In this document: positions 1 to 7,476 of the stretch, in pieces | Layout of the letters: each line of letters opens with the position of its first letter | How positions within the stretch are numbered: position 1 is the first letter of the stretch | Program-made: the position numbers and the translations under genes | Source: Cohnella panacarvi Gsoil 349 | GTDB taxonomy: Bacteria > Bacillota > Bacilli > Paenibacillales > Paenibacillaceae | Length of the DNA: 64,000 nt | Direction of reading: 5' to 3' | Assembly (NCBI RefSeq): GCF_000515335.1 | Contig: NZ_KI911563.1 | Location: forward strand, 1,938,056 to 2,002,055 | Notes under the pieces: model-generated | The model's database searches: none | Told to the model about the DNA's origin: nothing | What the model saw: the letters and a program-made list of their open reading frames with translations, nothing else

Positions 1-129
1 AAGCGGGCGATCGGCTTCCATCTGCGCAATGTGCAGCTGCTGTTCGCGGAGCTCGGCGAGCGTTCCGCCATGATGGGCGCCGGCGAGATGGCGATCTCGG
101 GCTTCTTCAACCGGCTAAAATCGACGTAA
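1..129 (+). CDS. ROK-family protein, C-terminal fragment (partial)
   Basis: The window opens inside a reading frame that runs to a TAA at 127-129, giving the last 42 residues of a protein. The segment LGERSAMMGAGEMAISGFF resembles the C-terminal helix of ROK-family sugar kinases and NagC/XylR-type repressors, where a G-E-x-A-x-x-G-A pattern closes the domain. The N-terminal part, which would tell a kinase from a repressor, is outside the window. The call rests on this short motif only. Confidence 0.45.
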   Translation, partial: KRAIGFHLRNVQLLFAELGERSAMMGAGEMAISGFFNRLKST

Positions 130-152
130 GTCTAGCCCATACCCCAAAAGCA

Positions 153-170
153 TTGTATAATTATGTACAA
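153..170. promoter_or_regulatory. -10 box with overlapping dyad, candidate ArsR-family operator
   Basis: TTGTATAATTATGTACAA has 5-base arms (TTGTA/TACAA) and contains a perfect TATAAT at 156-161, about 65 bases before the start of the ArsR-type gene. A repressor bound here would cover the -10 region, the usual autoregulatory layout in this family. The -35 region is poor. The operator role is inferred. Confidence 0.45.
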
Positions 171-226
171 ATATGTCTTCCCGTTATACTCCTAATCTCT
201 CGCACTCTGACGGAGGCACGAATCCT

Positions 227-547
227 ATGAACGATCAACTAGCCGAAATGGCCGAATTGCTCAAGCTGCTCGGGGACCGAACAAGGCTCGCCATTCTAGG
301 ATTGCTTCAAGAACGCGAATTATGCGTCGGCGATATCGTCGATTTGCTCGGCACGAGCCAACCGAACGCCAGCCAGCATCTGCGCAAGCTCAAGAGCGCC
401 GGCTTGGTGCAGGAGACGAAACGCGGCCAATGGGTATACTATTCGCTCAACCTGGATGATTTCCCGGACCTGCGCGTATTCCTCTCCCAATTGCCCGGAC
501 GGCGCGAAAGGCTTCAGTCGCTCGCGGAGCTGCCGGAGCGCGGCTAG
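227..547 (+). CDS. ArsR/SmtB-family winged-helix repressor
   Basis: A 106-residue winged-helix protein. The DNA-recognition helix is in the stretch GTSQPNASQHLRKLKSAGLV, followed by the beta-wing KRGQWVYYSL. ATG 227 was chosen because GGAGG lies 10 bases upstream; an in-frame ATG at 173 has no Shine-Dalgarno. The family represses its own promoter and releases DNA on metal or metalloid binding. The As(III)-type ELCVCDL motif is changed here to ELCVGDI, so only one cysteine remains. The inducer therefore cannot be assumed to be arsenite; it could be a metal bound elsewhere or a redox or sulfur signal. No metal exporter or reductase gene is adjacent. Confidence 0.85.
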   Translation: MNDQLAEMAELLKLLGDRTRLAILGLLQERELCVGDIVDLLGTSQPNASQHLRKLKSAGLVQETKRGQWVYYSLNLDDFPDLRVFLSQLPGRRERLQSLAELPERG

Positions 548-590
548 CCATTCCTGCATCCAACATTGCATCTTAGCAAGATCAAGAGAC

Positions 591-723
591 GCCTGTACAA
601 CATACAGTTCATCACCTTTGTAGTAGGTACGATTATCGATTTACCTGCACGAGATGCATGCGGACACCCATAGTTACAGCCAAAAAAACATTTTCTATTT
701 GAAATAAGTGCACTTCGTACATC
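591..723. repeat. Three-box intergenic repeat, copy 1
   Basis: A non-coding stretch after the ArsR-type gene. Three TGCA-type boxes lie at about 591 (CCTGTACAACATACAGTT), 643 (ACCTGCACGAGATGCATG) and 709 (TGCACTTCGTACAT), with CCATAGTTAC at 668. The same order and nearly the same spacing occur at 37279-37408 and partly at 5069-5199. Both clear copies follow a regulator gene. The function is unknown; paired boxes could fold into RNA hairpins. Confidence 0.6.
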
Positions 724-803
724 CCATCCGGTTCTTTAAAAACTAAACTATGTTTACAACTGTATTCGATACCGTTAATCAGCGTTCATCAGCGTTCATA
801 CAT

Positions 804-854
804 AAAAAAAAGCTTGCCCAAGTCCCGTCTGACGGGCTGCTTGAGCAAGCTTTT
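804..854 (-). terminator. Rho-independent terminator of the secreted repeat protein
   Basis: On the minus strand, AAAGCTTGC and GCAAGCTTT flank an inner CCCGTC/GACGGG stem and are followed by eight T. It sits 15 bases after the stop of the gene ending at 869. Confidence 0.9.
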
Positions 855-868
855 CAATTGATAGAGGG

Positions 869-1708
869 TTAACTAGAGGCCGATGCCGAAGGCGCCGGCG
901 TCTCTGACGAGCCCGAGGCGCCGCCGCCCCGGCCGAACTCGCCAAATCCGTGACCGCCGCGACCCCCGTGGCCTCCGCGATGCCCGCCGAAGCCGATACC
1001 GAAGCGCTCGCCGTTCACGATTTTCTCGGCCGATGCCGCAACGTTAGCCAGACGCTTATCCGCTTCTTCCTGCGTAAGCTTTCCGTCCTTCACCGCTTGA
1101 TTGATATCGTTCTTTAACGAAGTCGTTACGGCGTCGATTACCTTCTGAGCGTCCACGCCTTTCTCCTTCGCTACGTCGGCCAGCGACTTGCCGTCCGAGA
1201 ACGAGGATTTCAGCTCGTCCGCGGGTAGTCCCAACGCCGTGCCGACCGCCGTCAAATCAACCTTGCCGCCGAACCCGATCTTGCCTCCCGGACTCTTCAG
1301 ATCGGAATCGATCAGCTTGTCCAAGTTCGCGGCATAGTCCGCCTTCCTTCGTTCGAGTTGCTTATCGATTGCGTCCTTCATTGCCGCCTTTAGGCTGTCG
1401 CGCGATACGCCTTGCTGCCCGGCGATTTCCGCAAGCGACGAACCGGCTTTAAGCTTCTCCATCGCCGCGGCTCGATCCAGCTTAAGCAAATCGAGAACTT
1501 GCTCGCTCAGCACCTCGCCTTGGCCCCCGAAGCCGCCTCGCGGACCATGCCCTCTGTAATCGCCGCTAACGGCGGACACCGCGGATTGATCTCCCTTGCC
1601 CTTTCCGTCGCTAGAAGTGCTGCCGTTCGTCGTTGCCGCATAAGCGGATAGCGGAATCATGACGGCCAGCGCCGCCGTAATGCTTAAAGTTCTGGCTGTA
1701 ATCCTCAA
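869..1708 (-). CDS. Secreted protein with two helical repeats and a Gly-rich tail
   Basis: A 279-residue exported protein of unknown function. Residues 1-25 form a signal peptide ending AYA. Two related helical modules follow: one near residues 68-118 (AEIAGQQGVSRDSLKAAMKD) and one near 150-230 (ADVAKEKGVDAQKVIDAVT). Both read as a short helix, SLA(E/D)(I/V)A, then GV and a long amphipathic helix. The tail is rich in Gly, His, Arg and Ser. The TTG start at 1708 has GGAGGG six bases upstream. The gene is monocistronic with its own terminator. The modules look like small surface or envelope-associated repeats; no enzyme motif is visible. Confidence 0.8.
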   Translation of the reverse strand: MRITARTLSITAALAVMIPLSAYAATTNGSTSSDGKGKGDQSAVSAVSGDYRGHGPRGGFGGQGEVLSEQVLDLLKLDRAAAMEKLKAGSSLAEIAGQQGVSRDSLKAAMKDAIDKQLERRKADYAANLDKLIDSDLKSPGGKIGFGGKVDLTAVGTALGLPADELKSSFSDGKSLADVAKEKGVDAQKVIDAVTTSLKNDINQAVKDGKLTQEEADKRLANVAASAEKIVNGERFGIGFGGHRGGHGGRGGHGFGEFGRGGGASGSSETPAPSASASS

Positions 1709-1826
1709 GGTTATCCCTCCGGTTCATTCGTTTGGCCTTCCATCGCCCATTATGGTCAACGTTCCTGAAAATGGGATGAATTCCGCCTTAAAATGAACTA
1801 AAGGTTTGCTGAATGTTATATTCCGG

Positions 1827-2186
1827 TTAACCGAGCGCTTTCGCCAACGACTCCAAAACGCGATCGCCTTGAAACGGCTTGACGACGAAATCCTTGGCGC
1901 CCGCTTGAATCGCCTGCACGACCATCCCTTGCTGCCCCATCGCCGAGCACATGATGACTTTGGCGGCAGGATGCTGTTTGCGGATCTCCTTAAGCGCTTC
2001 GATCCCTTCCATCTCCGGCATCGTGATGTCCATCGTCACGATATCCGGCAATAGTTCTTGATATTTTTGAATCGCGACTCTGCCGTTCTCGGCTTCCCCG
2101 ACGACTTCGTGACCGCCTTTGACCAAAATATCCTTAATCATCATTCTCATGAATGCGGCATCGTCCACGACTAATACTTTGGCCAT
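1827..2186 (-). CDS. cheY: CheY-like chemotaxis response regulator
   Basis: A 119-residue stand-alone receiver domain. The acidic pocket D8/D9, phosphoacceptor D53 (TMDITMP), S81 and K103 (VVKPF) are all present. It has no output domain, so it probably works by binding a partner such as the flagellar switch, as CheY does. Its start is 14 bases after the stop of the CheX-like gene, with GGGAGAG between, so the two form an operon. No kinase is nearby; CheA would have to come from elsewhere in the genome. A house-keeping receiver outside chemotaxis is the alternative. Confidence 0.88.
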   Translation of the reverse strand: MAKVLVVDDAAFMRMMIKDILVKGGHEVVGEAENGRVAIQKYQELLPDIVTMDITMPEMEGIEALKEIRKQHPAAKVIMCSAMGQQGMVVQAIQAGAKDFVVKPFQGDRVLESLAKALG

Positions 2187-2200
2187 CTTCGATCTCTCCC

Positions 2201-2643
2201 TTAGTTGCTGCCCAGCAGCAGAATGCGCATCGTGCCGACTTCTTCAATGAAGAGCGCAAGCCCGCCCTCGTATCCCTCAACCGACGTACTCGCGTTAAGG
2301 AGCGACGGAGGCGTAATATCGGCGGCAATGCCGCGGCAACTCAATGGCGTCGTCGTACCGCCGGCGATAATATTGACGATCACTTGCGCGCAGCTATCGA
2401 GCATCTCGCCTTCCATCGGCATGCCGAAGATCATTTCGCTCAACTTACTAAACAATCGACGTTCGCCGTCCATTACCATTTTTATTCCGATCGGTTTCTC
2501 GAAACGGATCGCAATGCCCAGCTCGTCGACCGGTCGGTTACATCGGCCGGCACGGATTCGGAGCGAGCGATCGGCCGCGGAATAACGTTCCTCGCGGAGT
2601 CGCACATGCTGCCCAGCAGCAAATCCCGGATATCCCGACTCAT
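2201..2643 (-). pseudogene. cheX: CheX-like chemotaxis protein with a frameshift
   Basis: The ATG at 2643 has a very good Shine-Dalgarno (AAGGAG, 6 bases away) and begins MSRDIRDLLLGSMCDSARNV, a normal CheX/CheC-type N terminus, but this frame stops at 2482. The rest of the protein (ELGIAIRFEKPIGIKM... to the stop at 2201) is in the -1 frame. One missing base near 2524-2530 would join them into a protein of about 147 residues. The conserved C-terminal part includes ADITPPSLL. The phosphatase motif ExxN is altered: in AQVIVNIIAGG the Asn is kept but Val replaces the Glu. It is either a true frameshift mutation or a sequence error. Confidence 0.65.
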
Positions 2644-2739
2644 CGTTGTCTCCTTCTATGGCTTTGGGTTATCCAATATTATGAATGCAACTGTTTGGGA
2701 AAGTTCGCGAGTAAATATTTGCAAAATGTTAGTTCGGTG

Positions 2740-4566
2740 TTAGTCGGCCTCTTGCGAGCGGAACTCGGTCAGAACGAATAGCAACGGAGCGTTGTAATCG
2801 ATGGCGTATTCGTTGCTCGCGTAGCTGGACTCGTCGTCGATGTAGCTCTTGGCCGGGAACGCGCCCTGCTCGATTACTTTGGCGAGCGTCTGGTCGCCGC
2901 CGAACTTGTTCGGGCCGCCGACCATGAGCCCCGGCACCTTCACGCCGGACATAAGCGATATCCGGTGATGCACCTTCAGCGGGTATCGGCTGCCGACGCC
3001 CGTTATGTAGCTCATGCCCATCGCGTTGCGGCCGAGTACGTAATGAAGCTGTTCAAGCGCGCCGTTCGCGTATGCTTTGCTCGGTTTCAGCCGATTGGCG
3101 AGCAGCAATACCTCAGCGTTCGCGAGAGCGTTTTGGTTGGAGCCCCACTTGTATTCGTTCGCTGCAAGCGAACTGCGGTAATCGTCTTCGCCGATGCGGC
3201 CGACAATGACGTCCGCCGCTTGCGCGATGGCCGTCGCGGCTTCGTCCCGAACGGCCGACGGCTTCTTCTCCGCGGTCGCGAGCGCCCATTGCCCGAGCAA
3301 CTGGGCGTTGTTCCAGCTTACGGTGCCCGGCGGCTTACCGAGCATATCGGCGTAGTCGCGCAGAATGTAGGCTTCATACTTCCCGTCGCCCGTCGTCTTG
3401 AATAGCTCGGCGAGCGCCCACAACCGCTCTTCGCGATCGGTCGGCTTGCTATAAGGGCCCGAGCCCGTATCCTGGCCTTCGTCGAAGCGGAAGTACGCAT
3501 CCGGATGCTCGCTCAGCCACGCCTGCGCCTTCATTGCCCGATCTAGCAACTTCTCCGCGTAAGCCGAATCGTACGGCTCGAATATACGCGCGCCCATCGC
3601 CGCCGCTCCCGCGAACAATGCCGTTCCGAACGTCGATAGGCCGAACACGTACCGGTCCTGCAAATCTTCCGCCGGAAGGATGTACGCGGGGAAAGACATC
3701 GCGCTCACCTTATGATAGACCGCTCCGTCTCGCCGCTGCATGCGAAGCATCCAGTCGAGCTCGTACTTGGCTTCGGCGAGCAGGTGCGGCGCTTGCGGCG
3801 CAGCCGGCCAGAACGCCGTCTCCCGTTCCGTCAGGAACGGAGCGGCGGCGGTTATCGGGTCAAGTTCGAATGCGGCCAGCAACTGTCCGACGGTAATCGC
3901 CGCGGTCGGAACGTATTTGCCGTAATCGCCCGCATCGTACCAGCCTCCGCTCACGTCGACGACGGACGGATGACCCTCATCCTTGAAAAACAGCCTCGCC
4001 TCTTTGTCCTGCTTATGACCGGCAAGCAGCTTCAATCCGGTGAAAGGATCGTCCTGCTCGAAGCTCGCCCGCTGCGCCGTATACGATCTCGCCACCTTCG
4101 TCCATACGTCGTCGAAGACGTCGTCGCCGATCAGGAAAGGAGCGGACCGGTTGCCGCCAGCAACCGCTTCGTACGCGCCGTCCGTCGCGAGCGCCTCGAA
4201 ATCGGCCCGCGCAACCCAGTCGCCGGAATTCTCGTCGGCCTTAGCGGCTGGAAGCATGCCCTCCCATACCGGCTCGTCGCCGCCCTTGGCGACCACTTGA
4301 ACCGTCATTGCCGCGAACGGTTCGTCCGCCGCGACGACGAGCGTCTTCGGCGATTCCGGCAAGTAGCCGACCTGATCGACGTGCAGGCGCAGCCCCTCTA
4401 CGCGGGGAGAATCGCTAATCACCGGAGTTGCAGTTCGTTCGGATTTCACCGGCGGCAAGACAGTAGGAACCGCTTTCTCGTTATTGTCGCAGCCCGCCGT
4501 CGCCGCGCCGAATGTCAAGGTTACTGTCAGAATGCACACCATTGTCGACGTCCTGCATCTTATCAA
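2740..4566 (-). CDS. Glycoside hydrolase family 9 endoglucanase, lipoprotein
   Basis: A 608-residue secreted cellulase that would hydrolyse beta-1,4-glucan with inversion. A signal peptide ends in lipobox ATAGC, so C26 would be lipidated and the enzyme held on the cell surface. An N-terminal Ig-like CelD_N domain (LHVDQVGYLPESPK) precedes the (alpha/alpha)6 catalytic domain. The GH9 motif GGWYDAGDYGKY carries D211 and D214 (base side), and NEYAIDYNAPL carries general acid E586. The TTG at 4566 is preferred because GGAGGAG lies 8 bases upstream. An in-frame ATG at 4632 with a strong Shine-Dalgarno is cut off by TGA at 4606. A cre-like site sits just upstream, so carbon catabolite control is likely. 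Confidence 0.9.
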   Translation of the reverse strand: MIRCRTSTMVCILTVTLTFGAATAGCDNNEKAVPTVLPPVKSERTATPVISDSPRVEGLRLHVDQVGYLPESPKTLVVAADEPFAAMTVQVVAKGGDEPVWEGMLPAAKADENSGDWVARADFEALATDGAYEAVAGGNRSAPFLIGDDVFDDVWTKVARSYTAQRASFEQDDPFTGLKLLAGHKQDKEARLFFKDEGHPSVVDVSGGWYDAGDYGKYVPTAAITVGQLLAAFELDPITAAAPFLTERETAFWPAAPQAPHLLAEAKYELDWMLRMQRRDGAVYHKVSAMSFPAYILPAEDLQDRYVFGLSTFGTALFAGAAAMGARIFEPYDSAYAEKLLDRAMKAQAWLSEHPDAYFRFDEGQDTGSGPYSKPTDREERLWALAELFKTTGDGKYEAYILRDYADMLGKPPGTVSWNNAQLLGQWALATAEKKPSAVRDEAATAIAQAADVIVGRIGEDDYRSSLAANEYKWGSNQNALANAEVLLLANRLKPSKAYANGALEQLHYVLGRNAMGMSYITGVGSRYPLKVHHRISLMSGVKVPGLMVGGPNKFGGDQTLAKVIEQGAFPAKSYIDDESSYASNEYAIDYNAPLLFVLTEFRSQEAD

Positions 4567-4587
4567 GGAAGCCACTCCTCCATTTAC

Positions 4588-4601
4588 GGAAAACGTTATC
4601 A
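4588..4601. promoter_or_regulatory. cre-like CcpA site upstream of the GH9 gene
   Basis: GGAAAACGTTATCA matches the catabolite-responsive element TGWAANCGNTNWCA at all positions but the first. It lies 22 bases before the GH9 start, where CcpA bound with HPr-Ser-P would block transcription when preferred sugars are present. The match is seen; the regulation is inferred. Confidence 0.6.
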
Positions 4602-4605
4602 ACTC

Positions 4606-4632
4606 TCAACATACGTTTTCGACTCCGCCCAT
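4606..4632 (-). other. Short leader reading frame ahead of the GH9 gene
   Basis: ATG at 4632 follows GGAGGAGGAAATTC, a Shine-Dalgarno better than that of the GH9 gene itself, and encodes only MGGVENVC before a TGA at 4606-4608. The frame then stays open into the GH9 reading frame. It may be a leader peptide that controls re-initiation at 4566, or the mark of a nonsense mutation. Confidence 0.4.
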
Positions 4633-4758
4633 GAATTTCCTCCTCCACGGTGCGAGATCGAGTAGACCGCCGCTAAAAAATCGATCCTACTCAGATCGGT
4701 CAGGCGCGCTCGTCTCAAACGCTAAATACCGTTGCCAATCTTTTCCCGGGACTCTCCC

Positions 4759-5054
4759 TACTTCCGTCGCTGCACCGGGGATTCGCACGCTTTGTCCTCC
4801 TACTTCCGCCGCTGCACCGGGGATTCGCACGCTTTGTCCTCCTACTTCCGCCGCTGCACCGGGGATTCGCACGCTTTGTCCTCCTACTTCCGCCGCTGCA
4901 CCGGGGGTTCGCACGCTTCGTCCTCTTACTTCCGTCGCTGCACCGGGGGTTCGCACGCTTCGTCCTCTTACTTCCGTCGCTGCACCGGGGGTTCGCACGC
5001 TTCGTCCTCTTACTTCCGTCGCTGCACCGGGGGGGTTCGCACGCTTTGTCCTCC
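4759..5054. repeat. 42-bp tandem repeat, seven copies
   Basis: Seven head-to-tail copies of a 42-base unit starting tacttccg(c/t)cgctgcaccg start at 4759, 4801, 4843, 4885, 4927, 4969 and 5011. The first three carry ggggattcgcacgctttg and copies 4-6 carry gggggttcgcacgcttcg; the last has two extra G. Because 42 is a multiple of 3, several frames stay open (14-residue repeats), but none has a start with a ribosome binding site. It is best read as a non-coding minisatellite between the GH9 gene and the Fsr gene. Confidence 0.9.
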
Positions 5055-5068
5055 TCTGGAGCCACAGC

Positions 5069-5199
5069 ACCTGCAATTCTGCATTTAATCCTACCCGTAA
5101 TCGCTCGTTTAACACTTCCTCCTGCAAAATTGCAGGTATTAGTCCTGCACATCTTCAATGGAGTCACGCGACTAGCAATCACCTGCACATTTGCATTTA
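5069..5199. repeat. Three-box intergenic repeat, divergent copy 2
   Basis: ACCTGCAATTCTGCATTTA at 5069, the palindrome CCTGCAAAATTGCAGG at 5121 and ACCTGCACATTTGCATTTA at 5181 repeat the TGCA-box pattern. The first-to-second distance is 51 bases. The second-to-third TGCA distance is 63 bases, as in the copy at 37279. It lies directly after the tandem repeat. The stretch 5200-5421 holds only a purine-rich run and no gene. Confidence 0.5.
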
Positions 5200-5421
5200 T
5201 TGATTTCATACCCTACCGGTTCTATGAAATAGATGTACTATCGCAGGTTCTATTGGTTGGCGGAGAGAGAGAAAGAGAGAGTGGGATTCGCTCCGTCGCT
5301 GTGCGACCGTATTCACGGTCACACGATAGCAACTATCACGCCAGCACCTACGAACATGATCCCGGGCATGTCCGCTTTACGACCCGTTCTCATCCCAGTT
5401 CACCCTATTGAAATAGATAGG

Positions 5422-5460
5422 TTAAAAAAAACCGACCGTACGAAAAATTCGCACGGTCGG
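5422..5460 (-). terminator. Rho-independent terminator of the Fsr-type gene
   Basis: On the minus strand, CCGACCGTGCGAA pairs with TTCGTACGGTCGG and is followed by eight T, 22 bases after the stop at 5483. Confidence 0.92.
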
Positions 5461-5482
5461 CTTGCCAACGCCATTCCGACAA

Positions 5483-6712
5483 CTATTCGCGCAGCTTCCG
5501 GTCCGACGGCAAAAACACGGCGCATAACCCGAACAAGGGCAGGAAGCTGCAATAGAACATGACGCTGGACATTCCGAATACGTCCGCCGCTTTGCCTAGC
5601 GCGACGCCGCCGATCGCGCCCATGCCGAACGCCAGCCCCGTCGTCAGGCCGGACGCCATGCCGACCTTGGAAGGCATGAGGAATTGCGCGTAGACGACCG
5701 CGACGGAGAAGCCGGACAGAATAACGAAGCCAAGCAGCGTGATCACCGGATAGATCAAATATAGCGGCAGATGCGGAAGCACGAGCGCGAACGGCGCCGC
5801 TCCGGCTATGGAGAATACGATCATATTTTTCAGACCGAACCGGTCCGCCAGCACCCCGCCGAAATACGTGCCCAATACGCCGGCGGCAAGGAATAAGAAC
5901 ACCGGCACTTGCGCTTGCCCGACCGACCGCCCGTAATCTTCCTCCAGGTAGAACTGGAAGAAGCTGCTAATGCCGGAATGATACCAAGACCGTGCGAACA
6001 CGAGAAAAATAAGCAAGCCGAGCGCGAACCTCATCCGGGGATGGTTGGCAAGCTCGCGGGCGCTCGTTTGGGACGCAAGCCGCTTCTCCCTCTCTACTTC
6101 CCATTGCGCAAGCTTCTTCTTATACCAGGGGACGAGACCGGCGCTGACGGCGATCGCCATGCCCGCAAGCAGCGTTCCCCATATGGCGCCGAATTGCCCT
6201 AGCGGCACGAATATGAATATCGTCATCAGCGGAGCGAGCGAGCTGCCCGCGTTGCCGCCGACCTGGTAGACGGACTGGGCGAATCCGCGACGCCCGCCGG
6301 AGGCGAAGTATACGATGCGAGAGCCTTCCGGATGGAAGATCGCCGAGCCGAAGCCGATGAACATAACCGCGAAGAGCAAATACCAGAATTGAGGCGCCAG
6401 AGCGATGCCTATCATCCCGATCAAGCTGAGAGACATTCCGATCGGAATCATCATCGGCAACGATTTGCGGTCCGAGTAAGCCCCCACGACCGGCTGCATG
6501 ACCGAAGAAGTCATGTTCAGCATGAACCCGATCCACCCGACCTGAGCATACGATAGATCCAATGATTTCTCTAAGATCGGAAACAGCGCGGGCACGGTCG
6601 CCTGCATGGAGTCGTTCAGCATATGTATCGCGCTGACGGCCAGGAGCACCGGCATCACCGTCGTGGCTTGGGCCGCCGCAGACGGTGAGCGGGCTTGCGA
6701 GATTGAAGCCAT
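5483..6712 (-). CDS. Fsr-type MFS exporter (fosmidomycin resistance family)
   Basis: A 409-residue transporter with about twelve membrane segments. The motif GFGSAIFHPEGSR after segment 4 is the signature of the fosmidomycin-resistance subfamily, and DRKSLP after segment 2 is the usual MFS loop motif. Members export small anionic drugs or metabolites by proton antiport. The ATG at 6712 has AAGGGGG a few bases upstream. The gene starts 37 bases after the YhhQ-type gene on the same strand, so the two may be co-transcribed, although their functions do not obviously connect. The substrate cannot be read from sequence. Confidence 0.85.
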   Translation of the reverse strand: MASISQARSPSAAAQATTVMPVLLAVSAIHMLNDSMQATVPALFPILEKSLDLSYAQVGWIGFMLNMTSSVMQPVVGAYSDRKSLPMMIPIGMSLSLIGMIGIALAPQFWYLLFAVMFIGFGSAIFHPEGSRIVYFASGGRRGFAQSVYQVGGNAGSSLAPLMTIFIFVPLGQFGAIWGTLLAGMAIAVSAGLVPWYKKKLAQWEVEREKRLASQTSARELANHPRMRFALGLLIFLVFARSWYHSGISSFFQFYLEEDYGRSVGQAQVPVFLFLAAGVLGTYFGGVLADRFGLKNMIVFSIAGAAPFALVLPHLPLYLIYPVITLLGFVILSGFSVAVVYAQFLMPSKVGMASGLTTGLAFGMGAIGGVALGKAADVFGMSSVMFYCSFLPLFGLCAVFLPSDRKLRE

Positions 6713-6749
6713 TGTACTTCCCCCTTGTCGCGGGCAACGCCTTGCAAAA

Positions 6750-7466
6750 CTATTGCGCGGAAGTTCCCTCTTCCTTGAACGTAAAGCTTCTTGCGATATA
6801 AATGACAGGCGTGCACGCTACGGATATGACGAATTTAATGAGATAGGTCGTGAGCGCGATTTCGCGCCATACGCCCCAAGTATAATCATCGTTGCCGAAT
6901 ATCGGAGCGAACGCGATCGTGCAGAACACGAGCGTATCTACGAGCTGGCTTAAGCCGATGCTTCCGTTCAGTCGGAGCCACAGCTGGTTTCTAGCCGGAT
7001 ATCGGCGTTTCAGCCTGCTGAACACTTGCACGTCCAGCGTCTGGCTGACGGCGTAAGCGACCAAGCTGCCGAGCGCGATTCGAGGCAGCAAGCCGAATAT
7101 CGTCTCCATCGACTCTTGGGCGATATCGGTCTCTTGTGGCGTGAACTTCAGCACCATCTGCATGAGGATCGTGGACATGACGAGGATGAAGAAACCGAAC
7201 CAGACCGCTTTCCTGGCTTCCTTCGCTCCATACTTCTCGTTGATCAAGTCCGTCGTCAAATAAATCGTGCCGTAAATCGTATTGCCGAGCGTCATGACGA
7301 GGCCGAACAGTTCGATCGTCTTTACGACTTGAACGTTGGCGAGCACGACCGCCGCGCCGATCCAGGCATACAGTCCTTGCTTCCCGAACAGCCGGTAGCA
7401 GATCAGGAACAACGCGAAGTTGACCAGGACGAATAAGGCGCCCCAGCCGAGGTTGAACGTGAACAT
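6750..7466 (-). CDS. yhhQ: Queuosine precursor transporter, YhhQ/DUF165 family
   Basis: A 238-residue protein with about six to seven membrane segments. The signature TLGNTIYGTIYLTTDLINEKYG, close to the conserved D-x-x-N-E-x-Y-G of the family, is in the middle. YhhQ-type proteins import preQ0 or preQ1 for making the tRNA base queuosine. The call is supported by a preQ1-I riboswitch placed over its ribosome binding site (7477-7515), so import should fall when preQ1 is plentiful. The ATG at 7466 has AGGAGGTC upstream. No other queuosine gene is nearby. Confidence 0.92.
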   Translation of the reverse strand: MFTFNLGWGALFVLVNFALFLICYRLFGKQGLYAWIGAAVVLANVQVVKTIELFGLVMTLGNTIYGTIYLTTDLINEKYGAKEARKAVWFGFFILVMSTILMQMVLKFTPQETDIAQESMETIFGLLPRIALGSLVAYAVSQTLDVQVFSRLKRRYPARNQLWLRLNGSIGLSQLVDTLVFCTIAFAPIFGNDDYTWGVWREIALTTYLIKFVISVACTPVIYIARSFTFKEEGTSAQ

Positions 7467-7476
7467 CGTATAATGA

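Noticed and set aside
2153-2743. A plus-strand frame of 196 codons across the cheX-like region
   Set aside because: Antisense to the CheX-like protein; composition and absence of a start signal mark it as a shadow.
3712-4665. A 317-codon plus-strand frame opposite the GH9 gene
   Set aside because: Antisense to a complete GH9 enzyme with catalytic motifs; no start signal and no recognisable domain.
4759-5054. A CRISPR array
   Set aside because: Units are directly joined with no unique spacers and there are no cas genes; it is a simple tandem repeat.
4484-5203. Repeat-containing frames over the 42-bp tandem array, suggesting a repeat protein
   Set aside because: Open frames follow from the period being a multiple of three; none has a ribosome binding site and several frames on both strands are equally open.
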